Shown: one piece after another, positions 6,714-18,176 of the stretch
Layout: each line of letters opens with the position of its first letter
Numbering within the stretch: position 1 is the stretch's first letter
The notes under the pieces: generated by a model
Databases searched by the model: none
What the model saw: the letters and a program-made list of their open reading frames with translations, nothing else
What the model was told of the DNA's origin: nothing
Program-made: the position numbers and the translations under genes
Source of the DNA: Acidobacteriota bacterium
GTDB lineage: Bacteria > Acidobacteriota > Thermoanaerobaculia > Gp7-AA8
NCBI GenBank assembly: GCA_019244185.1
Contig: JAFATB010000006.1
Location: 434,001 to 498,000 of the forward strand
Length of the DNA: 64,000 bases
Direction: 5' to 3'

Positions 6714-9700
6714 ATGTCCCTCGATCGCTTTCATCCCGTCCTCCAACGCTGGTTCTCTGACACCCTCGGCACTCCGACACCCGCGCAGCAGCAAGGGTGG
6801 TCCGCCATCCGCGAGCGCCGTCACACGCTCATCGCCGCGCCGACCGGCTCGGGTAAAACGCTCGCGGCGTTTCTGACCGCGCTCGACGACCTTTTCGTCG
6901 AAGCGCTGACCGCGCCGCTGCCTGATGAAGTGCGCGTCGTCTACGTCTCGCCGCTGAAAGCGCTCAGCGCCGACATCCACAAAAATCTCGCCGAGCCGCG
7001 CCACGGAATCCGCCGCATCGCGGAAGAACTGAACATCGACGCGCGCATCACGGCCGGCGTGCGCACCGGCGACACGACCTCGAGCGAACGCGCGGCGATG
7101 CTGAAGACGCCGCCGCACATCCTCGTCACGACGCCGGAGTCGCTCTACCTCCTGCTCACCGCCGAGCGCAGCCGCAACATGCTGCGCAGCGTGCGCACCG
7201 TGATCGTCGACGAGATTCACGCCGTGATCGGCACGCGCCGCGGCGCGCACCTCGCGCTCACGCTCGAACGCCTGCAACACGTCGCCGAAGCGCCGCTCCT
7301 GCGTATCGGACTCTCCGCGACGCAGAAGCCGATCGAAGCCGTCGCGCGCTATCTCACCGGCGGCGGCGACTGCACGATCGTCGACGAAGGCCACCGCCGC
7401 GCGATGGACCTCACGCTCGAGGTGCCGCGCTCGCCGCTCGAAGCGGTGATGTCCGCGGAAGTGTGGGAGGAGTATTACGACGCGCTGGTGCGGCTCATCG
7501 AGTCGCATCGCACGACGCTCGTCTTCGTGAACACGCGCAAGATGGCCGAGCGCGTCGCGCGTCACCTCAGCGATCGCCTCGGCGAAGACGCGGTGACCGC
7601 GCACCACGGCAGTCTCTCGAAAGAGAACCGTCTCGACGCGGAGACGCGGCTCAAAACCGGTCAGCTGAAAGCGCTCGTCGCGACGGCGTCGCTGGAGCTC
7701 GGCATCGACATCGGCCACGTCGATCTGGTCTGCCAGCTCGGCTCGCCGCACCGCATCGCCACGCTCCTGCAGCGCGTCGGCCGCTCGGGACACACCGTCT
7801 CCGGGCTGCCGAAAGGACGCGTCTTTCCAACCTCGCGCGACGATCTCTTTGAATGCGCGGCGCTGCTGCGCGCGGTCAAGCGCGGCGAGCTCGATCAGAT
7901 CGTCACGCACGACGCCCCGCTCGACGTGCTCGCACAACAACTCGTCGCCGAATCGTCGTGCGACGACTACGCGGAAGACGCGCTCTTCGCGCTGGCGAAA
8001 CGCGCGTGGCCGTACCGCGCGCTCGAACGCGGCGCGTTCGACGACGTCGTGAAGATGATGGCCGACGGCTTCGCCACGAAGCGCGGACGCCGCGGCGCGC
8101 TCATGCATCGCGACGAAGTGCACGGCAACGTGCGCGGACGCCGCGGCTCGCGCCTGCTCGCGCTCACGTCCGGCGGTGCGATCCCGGAAGTCGCCGACTA
8201 CCGCGTCGTGCAGGAGCCGGACGAGACGTTCATTGGAACGCTCAACGAGGACTTCGCGATCGAGAGCAACATCGGCGACGTCTTCCAGCTCGGCAACACT
8301 TCGTGGCGCGTGCTGCAGGTGTCGGGCGGCGTCGTGCGCGTCGCGGATGCGCACGGCGAGCCGCCGAGCATTCCGTTTTGGCTCGGCGAAGCGCCCGCGC
8401 GGAGCGACGAGCTGTCGCGCGCGGTGAGCTCGCTGCGCGCCGATCTCGAGCCGCTGCTCGACGATCGCGAGGCCGCGATCGCGTGGCTCGTCGACGCGTG
8501 CGGGATTCCGCGCGCCGCCGCCGAGCCGCTCATCGAGTACCTCGCCGAATCGCACCGCGTCCTCGGCACACTCCCGACGCAACAGACGCTCGTCCTCGAG
8601 CGCTTCTTCGACGAGTCGGGCGGCATGCAGCTCATCCTCCACGCGCCGTTCGGCAGCCGCATCAACAAGGCGTGGGGGCTCGCGCTGCGCAAGCGCTTCT
8701 GCCGGCAGTTCGATTTCGAATTGCAGGCCGCGGCGACGGAGGACGCGATCCTCTTGTCGCTCGGCCCACAGCATTCGTTTCCGCTCGCGGATGTCTTCCG
8801 CTATCTGCATCCCGCGACCGCGCGCGACGTGCTCGTGCAGGCCTTCCTCGACGCGCCGGTGTGGCAGACGCGCTGGCGGTGGAACGCGACGATCTCGCTG
8901 GCGGTGCCGCGCAATCGCAACGGCAAGAAGATCGCGCCGCAGTTGCAGCGCACGCTCGCCGACGATCTGATGGCCGCGGTGTTCCCAGACGCCGCAGCGT
9001 GCTTCGAGAACATCGGCGGCGACCGCAAGATCCCCGATCATCCGCTTGTCAACCAAGCCGTGCGCGACTGCCTCGAGGAAGCGATGGACTTCGACGGCCT
9101 CGCGCGCGTGCTGACCCGCATTCACGCGGACGAGCTGACGCTCGTCGCGCGCGATACGCCCGAGCCGTCGCCGCTCGCGCACGAGATCCTCAACGCGCAG
9201 CCGTACGCGTTTCTCGATGATGCGCCGCTCGAGGAGCGCCGCACGAACGCGGTCTACACGCGCCGCGTCGCCGACGCCGCGTCCGCGCGCGAGCTCGGCG
9301 CGCTCGACCTCGCGGCGATCGAACGCGTGCGCGACGAAGAGCGGCCCGATCCGCGCGATGCGGACGAGCTGCACGACGCGTTGCTGACGTTCGGCTTTCT
9401 CACGGACGAGGACGCGCCGCACGAGCTCTTCGACGCGCTCGCCGCGGCGAAACGCGCGACGCGCGTGCACGGACTCTGGTTCGCCGCGGAGCGCCTGCCG
9501 GAGCTCCTGGCCATTCATCGCGTCGAGACGACGATCGCGCCGCCGGCATCGCGCCTCACGCGCACGTGGTCGCGCGAGGAAGCGCTCGTCGAGTTGCTGC
9601 GCGGACGGCTTTCGCTCGTCGGACCGGCGACGTCTGACGCGCTCGCGTCGCTGCTCGCGGTACCGCAATCGAACGTCGACGCCGCGCTGCTCGCGCTCGA

Positions 9701-10913
9701 AGGCGAGGGCGCGATTCTGCGCGGCAACTTCACGCCCGGCGCGTCGCAGCTCGAATGGTGCGACCGGCGCCTGCTCGCGCGCATCCACCGCTACACGCTC
9801 AATCGTCTGCGCGCGGAGATCGAGCCGGTCACCGCCGCCGACTTCACGCGTTTCCTCTTCGCGTGGCAGCACGTGACGCCGTCGTCGCGCCTCAGTGGCA
9901 TCGATGGACTGCAGGAGCTGCTCGCCCAACTCGACGGCTTCGAACTCGCCGCAAACGCGTGGGAGCGCTCGGTGCTGCCCGCGCGCATGGACCGCTACGA
10001 CGCGTCGATGCTCGACACGCTCTGCTTCGCCGGCGTGGCCGGCTGGGCGCGCGTCTCACCGCCGACCGGCGCCGCGCTGCCCGTCGGCGCGACGCCGATC
10101 GCGCTGTTTCTCCGCGAGCACGCGGCGACGTGGCAGTCGCTGCGCGAGACGGCGCCGGTCGCGTTGTCCGAACAAGCGCAACGCGTCGTCGACACGCTTC
10201 GCGCGCGCGGCGCGTCGTTCGCGCGCGAGCTCGCGGCGCTCTGCGAGCTCGACGAAGCCGCGCTCGAACGCGCGCTCGGTGAGCTGGTCTGCGCGGGACT
10301 CGTGACGTCCGACGGCTTCGCCGGTCTGCGCTCGCTCGTGCGCGCGTCGCACGAGAAACGCGCGCGCACCGACGTCGCGGGACGGTGGTCGCTGCTCGCC
10401 TCCGACGCGAACGGCGACGACGCGCTGGAGCTGCAGGCGCGCACGTTCCTCCGCCGCTACGGCATCGTCTTCCGCCGCCTCCTCGCGCGCGAGTCGAACG
10501 CCGCGCCGTGGCGCGAGCTCGCACGCGTCTACCGCCGCATGGAAGCGCGCGGCGACCTGCGCGGCGGCCGCTTCGTCGCCGGCATGCCCGGCGAACAGTT
10601 CGCGCTCCCCGACGCCGTCGAACGCCTGCGCGAGATCCGCCGCACCCCGCACGACGGCACGCTGGTCGTGCTCTCCGCCGCCGACCCGCTCAACCTCACC
10701 GGCACCACCTCGCCCGGCGATCGCATCCGCGCCACACCCGGCACGCGCATCGCGTACCGCGACGGCGTGCCGGTGTCCGTGATGGAAGGCGACTACGTGC
10801 GCCCGCTCACGGACATCGAATCGAACGACGCGCTCACCGTCGCCGCCGCGCTCGCGGGGCGTGCGGTCGCGGCGGGGCGGGGGTGGGTGGGGCGGGGGTG
10901 GGTGGGGCGGTGA
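6714..10913 (+). CDS. lhr: Lhr-family large ATP-dependent helicase
   Basis: 1399 aa. The superfamily 2 helicase core has Walker A APTGSGKT (residues 42-49), the DEIH box (166-169) and motif VI QRVGRSGH near residue 355. The Lhr winged-helix and beta-barrel domains follow, with the family signature FGSRINKAWGLALRKRFCRQ near residue 650, and then a long C-terminal extension as in full-length Lhr rather than Lhr-core. Members translocate 3' to 5' on ssDNA and are tied to repair, including RNA:DNA hybrids. The last residues (GRGWVGRGWVGR) are encoded by a G-rich tandem repeat and look like a recent extension. It is convergent with nrdJ. Confidence 0.95.
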   Translation: MSLDRFHPVLQRWFSDTLGTPTPAQQQGWSAIRERRHTLIAAPTGSGKTLAAFLTALDDLFVEALTAPLPDEVRVVYVSPLKALSADIHKNLAEPRHGIRRIAEELNIDARITAGVRTGDTTSSERAAMLKTPPHILVTTPESLYLLLTAERSRNMLRSVRTVIVDEIHAVIGTRRGAHLALTLERLQHVAEAPLLRIGLSATQKPIEAVARYLTGGGDCTIVDEGHRRAMDLTLEVPRSPLEAVMSAEVWEEYYDALVRLIESHRTTLVFVNTRKMAERVARHLSDRLGEDAVTAHHGSLSKENRLDAETRLKTGQLKALVATASLELGIDIGHVDLVCQLGSPHRIATLLQRVGRSGHTVSGLPKGRVFPTSRDDLFECAALLRAVKRGELDQIVTHDAPLDVLAQQLVAESSCDDYAEDALFALAKRAWPYRALERGAFDDVVKMMADGFATKRGRRGALMHRDEVHGNVRGRRGSRLLALTSGGAIPEVADYRVVQEPDETFIGTLNEDFAIESNIGDVFQLGNTSWRVLQVSGGVVRVADAHGEPPSIPFWLGEAPARSDELSRAVSSLRADLEPLLDDREAAIAWLVDACGIPRAAAEPLIEYLAESHRVLGTLPTQQTLVLERFFDESGGMQLILHAPFGSRINKAWGLALRKRFCRQFDFELQAAATEDAILLSLGPQHSFPLADVFRYLHPATARDVLVQAFLDAPVWQTRWRWNATISLAVPRNRNGKKIAPQLQRTLADDLMAAVFPDAAACFENIGGDRKIPDHPLVNQAVRDCLEEAMDFDGLARVLTRIHADELTLVARDTPEPSPLAHEILNAQPYAFLDDAPLEERRTNAVYTRRVADAASARELGALDLAAIERVRDEERPDPRDADELHDALLTFGFLTDEDAPHELFDALAAAKRATRVHGLWFAAERLPELLAIHRVETTIAPPASRLTRTWSREEALVELLRGRLSLVGPATSDALASLLAVPQSNVDAALLALEGEGAILRGNFTPGASQLEWCDRRLLARIHRYTLNRLRAEIEPVTAADFTRFLFAWQHVTPSSRLSGIDGLQELLAQLDGFELAANAWERSVLPARMDRYDASMLDTLCFAGVAGWARVSPPTGAALPVGATPIALFLREHAATWQSLRETAPVALSEQAQRVVDTLRARGASFARELAALCELDEAALERALGELVCAGLVTSDGFAGLRSLVRASHEKRARTDVAGRWSLLASDANGDDALELQARTFLRRYGIVFRRLLARESNAAPWRELARVYRRMEARGDLRGGRFVAGMPGEQFALPDAVERLREIRRTPHDGTLVVLSAADPLNLTGTTSPGDRIRATPGTRIAYRDGVPVSVMEGDYVRPLTDIESNDALTVAAALAGRAVAAGRGWVGRGWVGR
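10874..10910 (+). repeat. G-rich 15-bp tandem repeat, G-quadruplex-prone
   Basis: Two exact 15-base units (GGGGCGGGGGTGGGT) plus a partial third (GGGGCGG) directly before the lhr stop codon. The run has more than four tracts of three or more G with loops of one base, so it meets the usual quadruplex definition on the coding strand. Confidence 0.85.
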
Positions 10914-10938
10914 AGCGCGCGCACATCGACGCGTAAAC

Positions 10939-10968
10939 AAAACGAGCGGCCTCGCGGCCGCTCGTTTT
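10939..10968. terminator. Bidirectional intrinsic terminator between lhr and nrdJ
   Basis: A perfect 13-bp stem (AAAACGAGCGGCC/GGCCGCTCGTTTT) with a TCGC loop. The A and T tracts at the two feet make it functional in both directions. It lies between the convergent ends of lhr and nrdJ. Confidence 0.9.
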
Positions 10969-10990
10969 CATTTCGTGAGACTCGAAGCTC

Positions 10991-13867
<2,877 letters not shown>

Positions 13868-14073
13868 GGCCTTGCTCTCCTCAACCTTCAATCGTTAGAA
13901 CAAAAAAGTAGAGGAGGGCAGTTCGACGATGCTGAGAAGGATTTCGGCCGGGCGAGCTCGCGGATCCATGACGAACGCGGCCCGGGACATCCGAGGTCCC
14001 TCTCGATCGAACTTCCGTCCCCTACCTCCCCCAACACGGCCGTCCGCGATGCGTTCGCGGGCGGCAGTCAACT

Positions 14074-14226
14074 TCAGCGAAACAGCGTGGACGCCACGCG
14101 CGGCGAGGGGGTCTGAGGCACGGTCGACTTGACCTTCACCGTCACCTGGTAATCGCGAATCTGCAGCGATACCGAACGGACGGGGGAGTGGTTCCCAGGA
14201 CGAGTCGTATGCTTCAAATCCTTCAT
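14074..14226 (-). CDS. Small 50-aa ORF in the nrdJ leader
   Basis: The frame begins MKDLKHTTRPGNHSPVRS and ends STLFR. A GGGAGG Shine-Dalgarno sequence stands at good distance before its ATG (14226), and the promoter at 14265-14293 lies directly upstream. About 206 bases separate its stop from the nrdJ start. It could be a genuine small protein co-transcribed with nrdJ or a regulatory leader. The sequence is not recognised. Confidence 0.5.
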   Translation of the reverse strand: MKDLKHTTRPGNHSPVRSVSLQIRDYQVTVKVKSTVPQTPSPRVASTLFR

Positions 14227-14264
14227 CGATCCTCCCTCACTTCGCGTTGTTTTGATGTGCCCTC

Positions 14265-14293
14265 AAGCTACGCCCGCACCTTCGGGATGTCAA
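14265..14293 (-). promoter_or_regulatory. Promoter upstream of the nrdJ leader
   Basis: On the minus strand there is a perfect -35 TTGACA (14288-14293), a 17-base spacer and TAGCTT (14265-14270) as a weak -10. Transcription would begin near 14258 and run into the 50-aa ORF and nrdJ. The palindrome at 14300-14319 ends six bases upstream of the -35. Confidence 0.55.
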
Positions 14294-14299
14294 GCATCA

Positions 14300-14319
14300 G
14301 ACCACAACATATTGTGGTC
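14300..14319. promoter_or_regulatory. NrdR-box-like palindrome
   Basis: A perfect inverted repeat GACCACAA-CATA-TTGTGGTC. It resembles the NrdR box (ACACWATATATWGTGT and its CCACAA...TTGTGG variants) and lies just upstream of the promoter that leads to nrdJ. A second, degenerate half-box (ATATCGTGT) is centred 29 bp further upstream near 14338, close to the usual spacing of paired NrdR boxes. Identification of the regulator is inference. Confidence 0.5.
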
Positions 14320-14377
14320 GCGTTTGCTTCCGCGCCTATATCGTGTAGATAGAGCGACTTACGCGAGAGGTCGCAGA

Positions 14378-14671
14378 ATGTCTCTAAGCTTCATTTCCGC
14401 CGCCGTTCCACCGGAATTCCGCGAGTTCCCGACAGCTTTTCCGCAGGCTTTTGCACAGCGATTCTGCGCGGATTTCCTCACGAAATCAGGCTCTTCTCCG
14501 CATGCTTTGCACGCGTTCTTCACGCACTTTTTCACCATGCGCGGAGGCGCCGGTTTTCAGCAGGATTCCCGCAGCCGGTCAGCGGGCGCGGCTGCAGAAA
14601 AAAGGGCGAAAAGCAAGCGGCAGCCACGCATCTGCGGAAAACCGGAAGGACGGGCGGAAGGCCACTACTAA
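14378..14671 (+). CDS. Doubtful ORF in the nrdJ upstream region
   Basis: A 97-aa frame beginning MSLSFISAAVPPEFREFP, with GAGAGG upstream. It is rich in Phe, Ala and basic residues, has no recognisable domain and ends in a low-complexity basic tail. It is the only candidate gene between the nrdJ operator and 14730. The rest of that interval (14320-14377 and 14672-14729) shows nothing else. I consider it more likely non-coding than coding. Confidence 0.25.
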   Translation: MSLSFISAAVPPEFREFPTAFPQAFAQRFCADFLTKSGSSPHALHAFFTHFFTMRGGAGFQQDSRSRSAGAAAEKRAKSKRQPRICGKPEGRAEGHY

Positions 14672-14729
14672 TGGGGGTCGGAGGCGGGGGTGCACACAGA
14701 ATGTGGCACGTGGAACACTTTTCCTCCTG

Positions 14730-15767
14730 TCAATAGCTTTCTGTGGCTCCGCCGCCTCCGAAGCCGCCGCCGTCCTGCGGACGCACCGGCGCCGAGCTAC
14801 CGTCCGCCGGCGCCGGCTGCGCCTGATGCGCGTGCTCCGCGGCGGCCAGCGCGCTGGCGACTTCGATCAGCTCGTCCGCGCCGGTGAGCTTCGCCGGCGT
14901 CACGACGAACCCGCGCGTGCGGCCGTGCAGCGCGCGCGACACCAAGTACGAGGCGAGGAGCAGAAAGGCGCCGCTCACCGCGAGCTTCAGCTCGAGCGGC
15001 GCGGGAAACTCGGGCGAGAGCTTGATGCCGGCGATCACGAAGCCGATGCCGCTCGCGACGAACATCGCGTGATGCCGCTTCACCAGTGCCGCAGCGAGGC
15101 AAATCACGGCGAACGCGCCGTACAGCAGGATCGTCACGCGACGCCACTCCTCGCCCGCGTTGAACACGCCCACCACCGGCATCGCCACGAGGATGAAGAT
15201 CCAGAGCCACTCCGTCGACGGCCGTTGCCACGTGCGCATCAACAACGCGAGCGCCGCGAGCGCGAGCACGAGCGCGCAGACGACGCCGAGATCGAAACGC
15301 TTTTCACCGTACTGCGCGACGAAACCCGCCGCGAGCGCGCCGAACAGCGGATTGCGCAGGCGCGCGCCCACCACCGCCGCTCCCGCCGCGAGCACGAGCA
15401 TCGCCTCGGGTGTCCCGCTGTGCGGCAGCGTCGAGATGAGCGCGCCGACACCGCCGAGCCACAGCGCCGCCTCGACGCCGGTCCGCCACCAACGCGGTCC
15501 GCGGATGAGCAGCTCCGCGAGCGTCAGCGCGCCGGCGCCGACCACGAACCCGGCAGGCCGCTCGCCGCCGAACAGAAAGTACAGAGCGAGGAGTCCGATC
15601 GCGGTGAGCACGAAGAACACCGCCTGCACGAGAACGTTGTAGCTGCGCCACGGTGTCGCGAGCTCGGCGCGCAACGCCTGTGCGGTCGCCGCGTCGACGC
15701 GCTTCTCGTCCTGCCACGCGAGAAGGCTCGCGCGCAGCGACTCGTTGCGTTCTTCGCGCGCGTTCAT
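14730..15767 (-). CDS. Multi-pass membrane protein with Gly-rich tail
   Basis: 345 aa from the ATG at 15767, which overlaps the stop of the upstream gene (ATGA). A cytosolic helical N-terminus (NESLRASLLAWQDEKRVDAA) is followed by about ten hydrophobic helices spread over residues 45-300, then a hydrophilic tail ending GGGFGGGGATESY. It may be a partner of the DUF2157-like protein encoded just before it; the two are translationally coupled. The family is uncharacterised. No transport or catalytic motif is visible. Confidence 0.82.
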   Translation of the reverse strand: MNAREERNESLRASLLAWQDEKRVDAATAQALRAELATPWRSYNVLVQAVFFVLTAIGLLALYFLFGGERPAGFVVGAGALTLAELLIRGPRWWRTGVEAALWLGGVGALISTLPHSGTPEAMLVLAAGAAVVGARLRNPLFGALAAGFVAQYGEKRFDLGVVCALVLALAALALLMRTWQRPSTEWLWIFILVAMPVVGVFNAGEEWRRVTILLYGAFAVICLAAALVKRHHAMFVASGIGFVIAGIKLSPEFPAPLELKLAVSGAFLLLASYLVSRALHGRTRGFVVTPAKLTGADELIEVASALAAAEHAHQAQPAPADGSSAPVRPQDGGGFGGGGATESY

Positions 15768-16690
15768 GCGAAGCGCTCCCGGAATCGCGCGTGAATCACG
15801 AAGAGCGCGACGATGGACGCGATCGTCGAGACCACGATGACGAAGAAGATGGAGGTCTCGTCGTGAAGGTTCGACACGAGCAGCACGTCGGCCGCGACGA
15901 CGGCGTAGAGGAACGCGTAGAGCACGAACGACTCGCGTTGCGCGCGAATGCCCCACGCGATCACCGCGGCCGCGCAGCCGAGCGTCAGCAGACAACCGAG
16001 CGTGCGCGTGTCGTTTTCGAACACGAGCGAGAACGCGCCCGAGAGCGCGACCAGCGCCGCGGCGTGTTCGAAGATCCGTGAGAACTCGGGCGGCTGTTTA
16101 TGCCAGCGGCGATCGAGCGCGCGCCAGACGAGCAGCGCCAACGCGCAGATGAACGCGTGCACGGCGAGGCCGCCGCTCGTGAAGTCGAGGTCGAACATGC
16201 GCGGCTGACGCACGCCGAGCCACGCCGCGAACGCGCTCACGGAAAGCGACAACACCATGCGCGAGCCGTACGCGTACGCGACGATGCCGTGCACGATCGC
16301 GAGCAGGAGGAAGTAGAAGGCGCGCCGTTCGCCGAGGAGATGGAACTGCGACTCGATAAACGCGACGTCGGCGCTGACGATGAGCGCGCCGAGGAGCAGG
16401 ACGTAGTCGTCGACGAGCGAGGCGCGCGCGCGGCGCGACCACACCCACGCGTAACACACCAGCGCGGCCACGGCCATCAGCGACACCAGCGCCACAGGGC
16501 CGATGCGATCGAGGTTGTCCTTGAGGACGATGCCGGCGGCGGTCGCGAGGAGCGTTGCGCCTGCCCACGCGCAGATCCGCAATTCCGGATAAATCGAGAA
16601 AATCTCGCGCCGCTCGCGCGCGATCAGCAGGTCCGTGACGGCGCCGAGCCGCGGACGCAGCGCCTCGAGCTCCGGTTCGAAGGAAAGCAT
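15764..16690 (-). CDS. DUF2157-like multi-pass membrane protein
   Basis: 308 aa. A soluble N-terminal stretch (MLSFEPELEALRPRLGAVTD) is followed by many hydrophobic helices from about residue 40 to the end. The arrangement resembles DUF2157 membrane proteins, but the match is by eye and uncertain. It is the first gene of a two-gene unit whose second member starts within its stop codon. Its start is divergent from the glycosyltransferase at 16746, so the 55-bp gap must hold both promoters. Confidence 0.8.
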   Translation of the reverse strand: MLSFEPELEALRPRLGAVTDLLIARERREIFSIYPELRICAWAGATLLATAAGIVLKDNLDRIGPVALVSLMAVAALVCYAWVWSRRARASLVDDYVLLLGALIVSADVAFIESQFHLLGERRAFYFLLLAIVHGIVAYAYGSRMVLSLSVSAFAAWLGVRQPRMFDLDFTSGGLAVHAFICALALLVWRALDRRWHKQPPEFSRIFEHAAALVALSGAFSLVFENDTRTLGCLLTLGCAAAVIAWGIRAQRESFVLYAFLYAVVAADVLLVSNLHDETSIFFVIVVSTIASIVALFVIHARFRERFA

Positions 16691-16745
16691 GCGTCATGGT
16701 GCGCGCACGAGCTCGGCAGCGCAAGGATGCGTCAGAATCCGCGGC

Positions 16746-18176
16746 GTGCCACGCCACGTTGTCGAACGAGCGATCCTCGCCGCGCTCCTCGCGCTGCTCG
16801 CGTTCCTGCTGCTTTTCCGCATGGGCACGCTCGGCTTTACGTGGGATGAAGGCGGCGATCTCACGACGGTGCAGTGCCTGAAAGACACGCGCAATCCGTT
16901 CGCGTGCACGGGCGACATCTCGCAGACGCGGCTTCCCTTCTATGTGCATGCGCTGGCCGGCTCGTTGATGTCCGGCACGCGTCCGCACTTTCTGGTGAGC
17001 TTCCTCTTCAGCGCATTGACGCTGACCTGCGTCTATCAATTCGCGCTGCGCCGCTTCGGCCTCGGCATCGCGACGCTCGCCGGCGCGCTCTACGTCACGT
17101 CACCGCAGCTACTCGCGTCGGGACGGATGGTCGTGTCGCACTCGAACATCCTCTGCACGTTCTTCACGACCGTCGCGTTCCTCGCGGTCGTGCAGCTCAC
17201 GGAAACGCGACGCGTCCGCTGGCTCGTCGTCTGCGCGCTCGCGTGCGGCGCGGCCGCGGCGTGTTCGATCGTGGCGGTGTTCAACGCGCCGGCATTGCTC
17301 GCGATCTACCTCGCCGGCCGGCGCACGTCGTGGAAAGACCTGCTCTTCTTCCCTGTCGCCGCCGCGACCTTCTTCGCGACGACGATCGTCTATCTGCAGC
17401 CGTCGCTTTTTCGCGCCCTCATCGACGCCTGCCGCGAGCCAAACTTCTACAAATTCTGGAACTACCTCGGCATGGGTCCATACGCGCCGTGGTACTTCCC
17501 GCTGGTCATCCTCGTGATCAAGGTGGGCACGTGGTGGTTGCTGCTCGCCGCGCTCTGCGGACGCCACGTCCCGCGCTGGCTCCTCGCACTTGGCATCGCG
17601 TTCCTCGGCACGCTCGTGCTCAAAGGCGCGCTGTTCCACTACGACGCGCCGCACCATCAGGTGCAGTTCTATCCGCTGCTGTATCTCTTCATCGCCGTAG
17701 CCATCGGCGACACACTGCGACGCCGGCCGCGCGTCGCGGGCATCGCGGTCGCCGCCGCGTTCGTCGTGCAGCTCTACGGCGTCATCCAATTCTTTCCGAA
17801 TTACCTCTTCTACGGCGCGCAGTACGGCGACCGTTTCATCGGAGAGTTCTACGGACCGGCGGTGATCCACGGTCAGGACCGCGACCATACGTGGCAGACG
17901 ATCGACGCGATCCTCGCGCGCGAGCCGGACGCGAAGTTCCTCGTCGCCGACAACAACATCTTCGAGCGCAGCGGTCCGTCGTACGTGCCGTTCACCCAAC
18001 GCGATCCGCACGCGCGGTACGAGTACGCGCTCGTCGACCGGCTGTACGCGAAGCACTTCGACGCGTTTCCGGAGCGCGACGCATACAACGCGTATCTCGC
18101 CGCGCACTACGCGCCGATCGACACGCGCGTCTGGCCGCCGGGCGTCTGGATGTATCGCGTGTTGAAGCTCAGATGA
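16746..18176 (+). CDS. Integral membrane glycosyltransferase-like protein (GT39/ArnT-PMT type)
   Basis: 476 aa from a GTG start, placed where the protein begins PRHVVERAILAALLALLAF; the frame is open upstream into the divergent gene. The first luminal loop carries the acidic pair in FTWDEGGD, as in dolichyl/undecaprenyl-phosphate-sugar-dependent transferases (GT39/GT83), where an Asp-Glu there is catalytic. About ten transmembrane helices follow, then a soluble C-terminal domain of about 120 residues. It probably transfers a sugar from a polyprenyl donor to lipid or protein at the periplasmic face. Its stop overlaps the convergent prenyltransferase gene by eight bases. Confidence 0.8.
   Translation: MPRHVVERAILAALLALLAFLLLFRMGTLGFTWDEGGDLTTVQCLKDTRNPFACTGDISQTRLPFYVHALAGSLMSGTRPHFLVSFLFSALTLTCVYQFALRRFGLGIATLAGALYVTSPQLLASGRMVVSHSNILCTFFTTVAFLAVVQLTETRRVRWLVVCALACGAAAACSIVAVFNAPALLAIYLAGRRTSWKDLLFFPVAAATFFATTIVYLQPSLFRALIDACREPNFYKFWNYLGMGPYAPWYFPLVILVIKVGTWWLLLAALCGRHVPRWLLALGIAFLGTLVLKGALFHYDAPHHQVQFYPLLYLFIAVAIGDTLRRRPRVAGIAVAAAFVVQLYGVIQFFPNYLFYGAQYGDRFIGEFYGPAVIHGQDRDHTWQTIDAILAREPDAKFLVADNNIFERSGPSYVPFTQRDPHARYEYALVDRLYAKHFDAFPERDAYNAYLAAHYAPIDTRVWPPGVWMYRVLKLR

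Noticed and set aside
6360..9929. Open frame of 1189 codons on the minus strand
   Set aside because: Lies antisense to lhr, is rich in Arg/His/Glu and has no domain; a GC-rich shadow of the real gene.
13868..14226. Cobalamin riboswitch upstream of nrdJ
   Set aside because: Looked for the B12-box type conserved core on the minus strand and saw none.
16098..17039. Minus-strand frame overlapping the DUF2157-like gene and the glycosyltransferase
   Set aside because: Out of frame with both and without hydrophobic pattern; shadow.
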